A stretch of 32,430 bases of DNA from Limisoma sp963590405 (GTDB lineage: Bacteria; Bacteroidota; Bacteroidia; Bacteroidales; Muribaculaceae), in NCBI GenBank assembly GCA_963590405.1, contig CAVAPE010000019.1, positions 1 to 32,430 on the forward strand, in the 5' to 3' direction. The notes beneath the pieces are model-generated. The model saw only the letters and a list, made by a program, of their open reading frames with translations. It was not told the DNA's origin and made no database searches. Both the position numbers and the translations under genes were made by a program. Within the stretch, counting starts at the first letter, position 1, and each line of letters opens with the position of its first letter. Positions 32,324-32,430 of this stretch are shown in pieces.

Positions 32324-32430
32324 TTGATTTGCTTTGATAAGAAAACATTTTTCGAGGTGTTGGAGACCGACAACGAGGTGGCACCGTTGCTCGGTCCGTT
32401 CCAGACGGCGTTGAAGAACAAGGCGATGGA
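32324..32430 (+). CDS. Possible N-terminal fragment of a gene running off the window
   Basis: An open frame without a stop runs from after the TAA at 32294-32296 to the window edge. It reads FDKKTFFEVLETDNEV and then APLLGPFQTALKNKAM with strong GC third positions. There is no ATG; a TTG at 32324 or a GTG at 32357 would have to serve as start, and no good promoter is seen. The minus strand is also open here, reading SIALFFNAVWNGPSNG and onward and ending in TGA near 32321. The strand assignment is therefore uncertain. No family is recognised. Confidence 0.25.
   Translation, partial: MICFDKKTFFEVLETDNEVAPLLGPFQTALKNKAM

Noticed and set aside
1..32430. CRISPR array, tRNA/rRNA genes, insertion sequences
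   Set aside because: No regularly spaced direct repeats, cloverleaf-like or rRNA-like sequence, or transposase reading frame with terminal repeats was found on reading both strands.

Overview
The window is chromosomal DNA of a Bacteroidota bacterium, most likely order Bacteroidales (Prevotellaceae- or Muribaculaceae-like). The evidence is: Bacteroidota-type promoters (TTTG, about 20 nt, TAnnTTTG); an AT-rich start-codon context with few Shine-Dalgarno motifs; a T9SS-type C-terminus at the left edge; a Fibrobacter-major-paralogue (FISUMP)-like secreted protein; and a very large set of fimbrillin (type V pilus) lipoproteins. The species cannot be fixed from sequence reading alone.

Left part (1-6377) is mostly housekeeping. 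In order it holds the tail of a probable T9SS cargo gene with its terminator, a PASTA membrane protein, an RluD-type pseudouridine synthase, a glycerolipid acyltransferase, a membrane metallophosphoesterase, a short HPPK (FolK)-like protein and a small two-TM protein. These are followed by a separately promoted secreted FISUMP-like protein that ends in a strong hairpin terminator.

Central part (6440-29546) is one probable 23-kb, 13-gene operon for a complex type V (FimA/Mfa1-class) surface pilus. One recognisable promoter lies before the first gene. It is followed by an OmpA-like/DUF3575 outer membrane protein, a DUF5119-like lipoprotein and eleven consecutive fimbrillin-like lipoproteins. 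Intergenic gaps run from a 4-nt overlap to 38 nt, and a terminator follows the last gene. All eleven fimbrillins carry an SPII lipobox and then, about 26-37 residues downstream, an Arg followed by a small residue. This is the position where P. gingivalis pilins are cut by Arg-gingipain to open the donor-strand groove. The subunits fall into architectural classes: single domain (9104, 10438, 18034, 26487), tandem two-domain (11731, 13934, 16156) and fimbrillin plus C-terminal beta-helix/GLUG-like tail (19182, 22204, 23869, 27542). This is the most interesting system in the window.

Right part (29573-32217, minus strand) is a two-gene operon reading toward the pilus operon. It encodes a divergent Dxs-like ThDP enzyme with apparent loss of substrate-phosphate Arg residues, and an AraC-family regulator coupled by a 4-nt overlap. 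The last ~110 nt may begin another gene, but the strand is not certain. No tRNA, rRNA, CRISPR or insertion sequence was seen, and no gene-free stretch exceeds 300 nt.
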